From: Oligoflexus sp.
Lineage (GTDB): Bacteria > Bdellovibrionota_B > Oligoflexia > Oligoflexales > Oligoflexaceae
NCBI RefSeq assembly: GCF_035712445.1
Contig: NZ_DASTAT010000053.1
Span: forward strand, 1-64,000
Length of the DNA stretch: 64,000 bases
Direction: 5' to 3'
Shown: positions 63,624 to 64,000 of the stretch, piece after piece
Layout: each line of letters begins with the position of its first letter
Position numbering within the stretch: position 1 is the stretch's first letter
Made by a program: the position numbers and the translations under genes
The notes under the pieces: generated by a model
Seen by the model: only the letters and a program-made list of their open reading frames with translations
The model's database searches: none
What the model was told of the DNA's origin: nothing

Positions 63624-64000
63624 ATGAAGAGGCTTCTATGCTTAACGGCAAGTCTGGCATTCTGGGGCTGCGGAAACCAGGGCGCGAACGAAACCGAAAA
63701 CACAGCGCTGCAATCCCTCACCCGCACTCAAGAGTCCAGCGTGGATGCTGTCACGCCACGCGTCATCAATGGTTCGATTCCCAAAGCAGGCAGCTACGAA
63801 TCGGTGGCTCTTTTGCTTTCCGAAGCGGATGTTTCCGTCGCCGGCGCACCGGCCGCGCGCCGTCAGCTCAGTATCTGTACTGCGACTCTGATTTCGCCGA
63901 CCGTTCTGCTCAGCGCCGCGCACTGCGTGAATGAGATGCTTCTGAAAACAGCCATCGAGAGAGCCACGGGTCCGGACGGCAAACCCTTGAATGCCAAGAT
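63624..64000 (+). CDS. Trypsin-like serine protease lipoprotein, cut off by window end
   Basis: The frame opens at ATG 63624 after AAGGAG and continues past the window, so only about 125 residues are seen. Signal peptide with lipobox WGC (LLCLTASLAFWGC), then a polar Asn/Glu/Thr spacer. TPRVINGSIPKAGSYESVAL is the S1 activation site (R-VINGxxx) and LISPTVLLSAAHCVNEM carries the catalytic His. The Asp and Ser blocks lie outside. It belongs to the same S1 lipoprotein class as 31452-32297, with a longer spacer. Confidence 0.88.
   Translation, partial: MKRLLCLTASLAFWGCGNQGANETENTALQSLTRTQESSVDAVTPRVINGSIPKAGSYESVALLLSEADVSVAGAPAARRQLSICTATLISPTVLLSAAHCVNEMLLKTAIERATGPDGKPLNAK

Noticed and set aside
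1..64000. tRNA, rRNA, insertion sequences, prophage or CRISPR arrays
   Set aside because: None could be recognised on either strand by reading; no transposase or integrase motifs and no regularly spaced repeats were seen.

Overview
The window (GC-rich, densely coded, no rRNA, tRNA, CRISPR array or insertion sequence seen) looks like chromosome of a Gram-negative bacterium of the Bdellovibrionota/Oligoflexia group, probably close to Oligoflexus. This is an inference from gene content: two TIGR02147-type regulators, a Bd3614-like deaminase, many lipoproteins and small secreted Cys-rich proteins, a DUF1592/DUF1552 pair, a DUF4360-like cluster and a quinol nitric-oxide reductase. No 16S gene is present to confirm it.

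Layout. 1-7.2 kb: 3' end of ahcY, convergent M13 endopeptidase, a collagen-like secreted protein with 200 uninterrupted Gly-X-Y triplets, and an MFS transporter. 7.2-14.2 kb: an ECF sigma factor with a membrane partner, then two TIGR02147 paralogs flanking lipoprotein genes, a solenoid-like protein and a tiny peptide ORF. 14.5-20.4 kb: dihaem cytochrome lipoprotein, a 50-aa Cys-containing peptide, a SpoIID/LytB protein, a PEBP-family lipoprotein and a class V aminotransferase. 20.4-27.9 kb: the nitric-oxide response island, with a hybrid histidine kinase and norR on the minus strand, and ric, norB and a c-type haem lipoprotein on the plus strand behind a sigma-54 promoter with three repeated upstream sites. 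27.9-35 kb: an FAD amine oxidase, a secreted JAMM-like lipoprotein, CorA, and a trypsin-like, a papain-like and an HExxH secreted protease. 35-46.8 kb: a helical-repeat lipoprotein, DUF938 methyltransferase, atypical SDR, patatin-like protein, two small operons of exported proteins (including a CxxCH protein, an RCC1-repeat lipoprotein and a LAS-type peptidase), a Bd3614-like deaminase, a glycine-rich-domain/TIGR04222 pair and a metallophosphatase. 46.9-55.5 kb: a GST, three DUF4360-like proteins, a 7TMR-DISM/class III cyclase receptor, a DUF6748-like protein, three Cys-rich secreted proteins, DUF2721 and a coiled-coil protein. 55.7-64 kb: the DUF1592 lipoprotein/DUF1552 Tat protein pair, aspartokinase, a secreted transglutaminase-like protein with a possible coupled upstream ORF, a metzincin lipoprotein and the start of another trypsin-like lipoprotein.

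The clearest functional unit is NO sensing and removal: NorR would activate ric-norB-lipoprotein from the sigma-54 promoter. Ric repairs NO-damaged metal centres and the quinol NorB reduces NO to N2O. The rest is dominated by exported hydrolases and lipoproteins, consistent with a secretion-rich lifestyle. Several convergent gene pairs overlap at their stop codons. Many start sites were moved inward to the ATG or GTG with a Shine-Dalgarno sequence and signal peptide; the reason is given in each entry.
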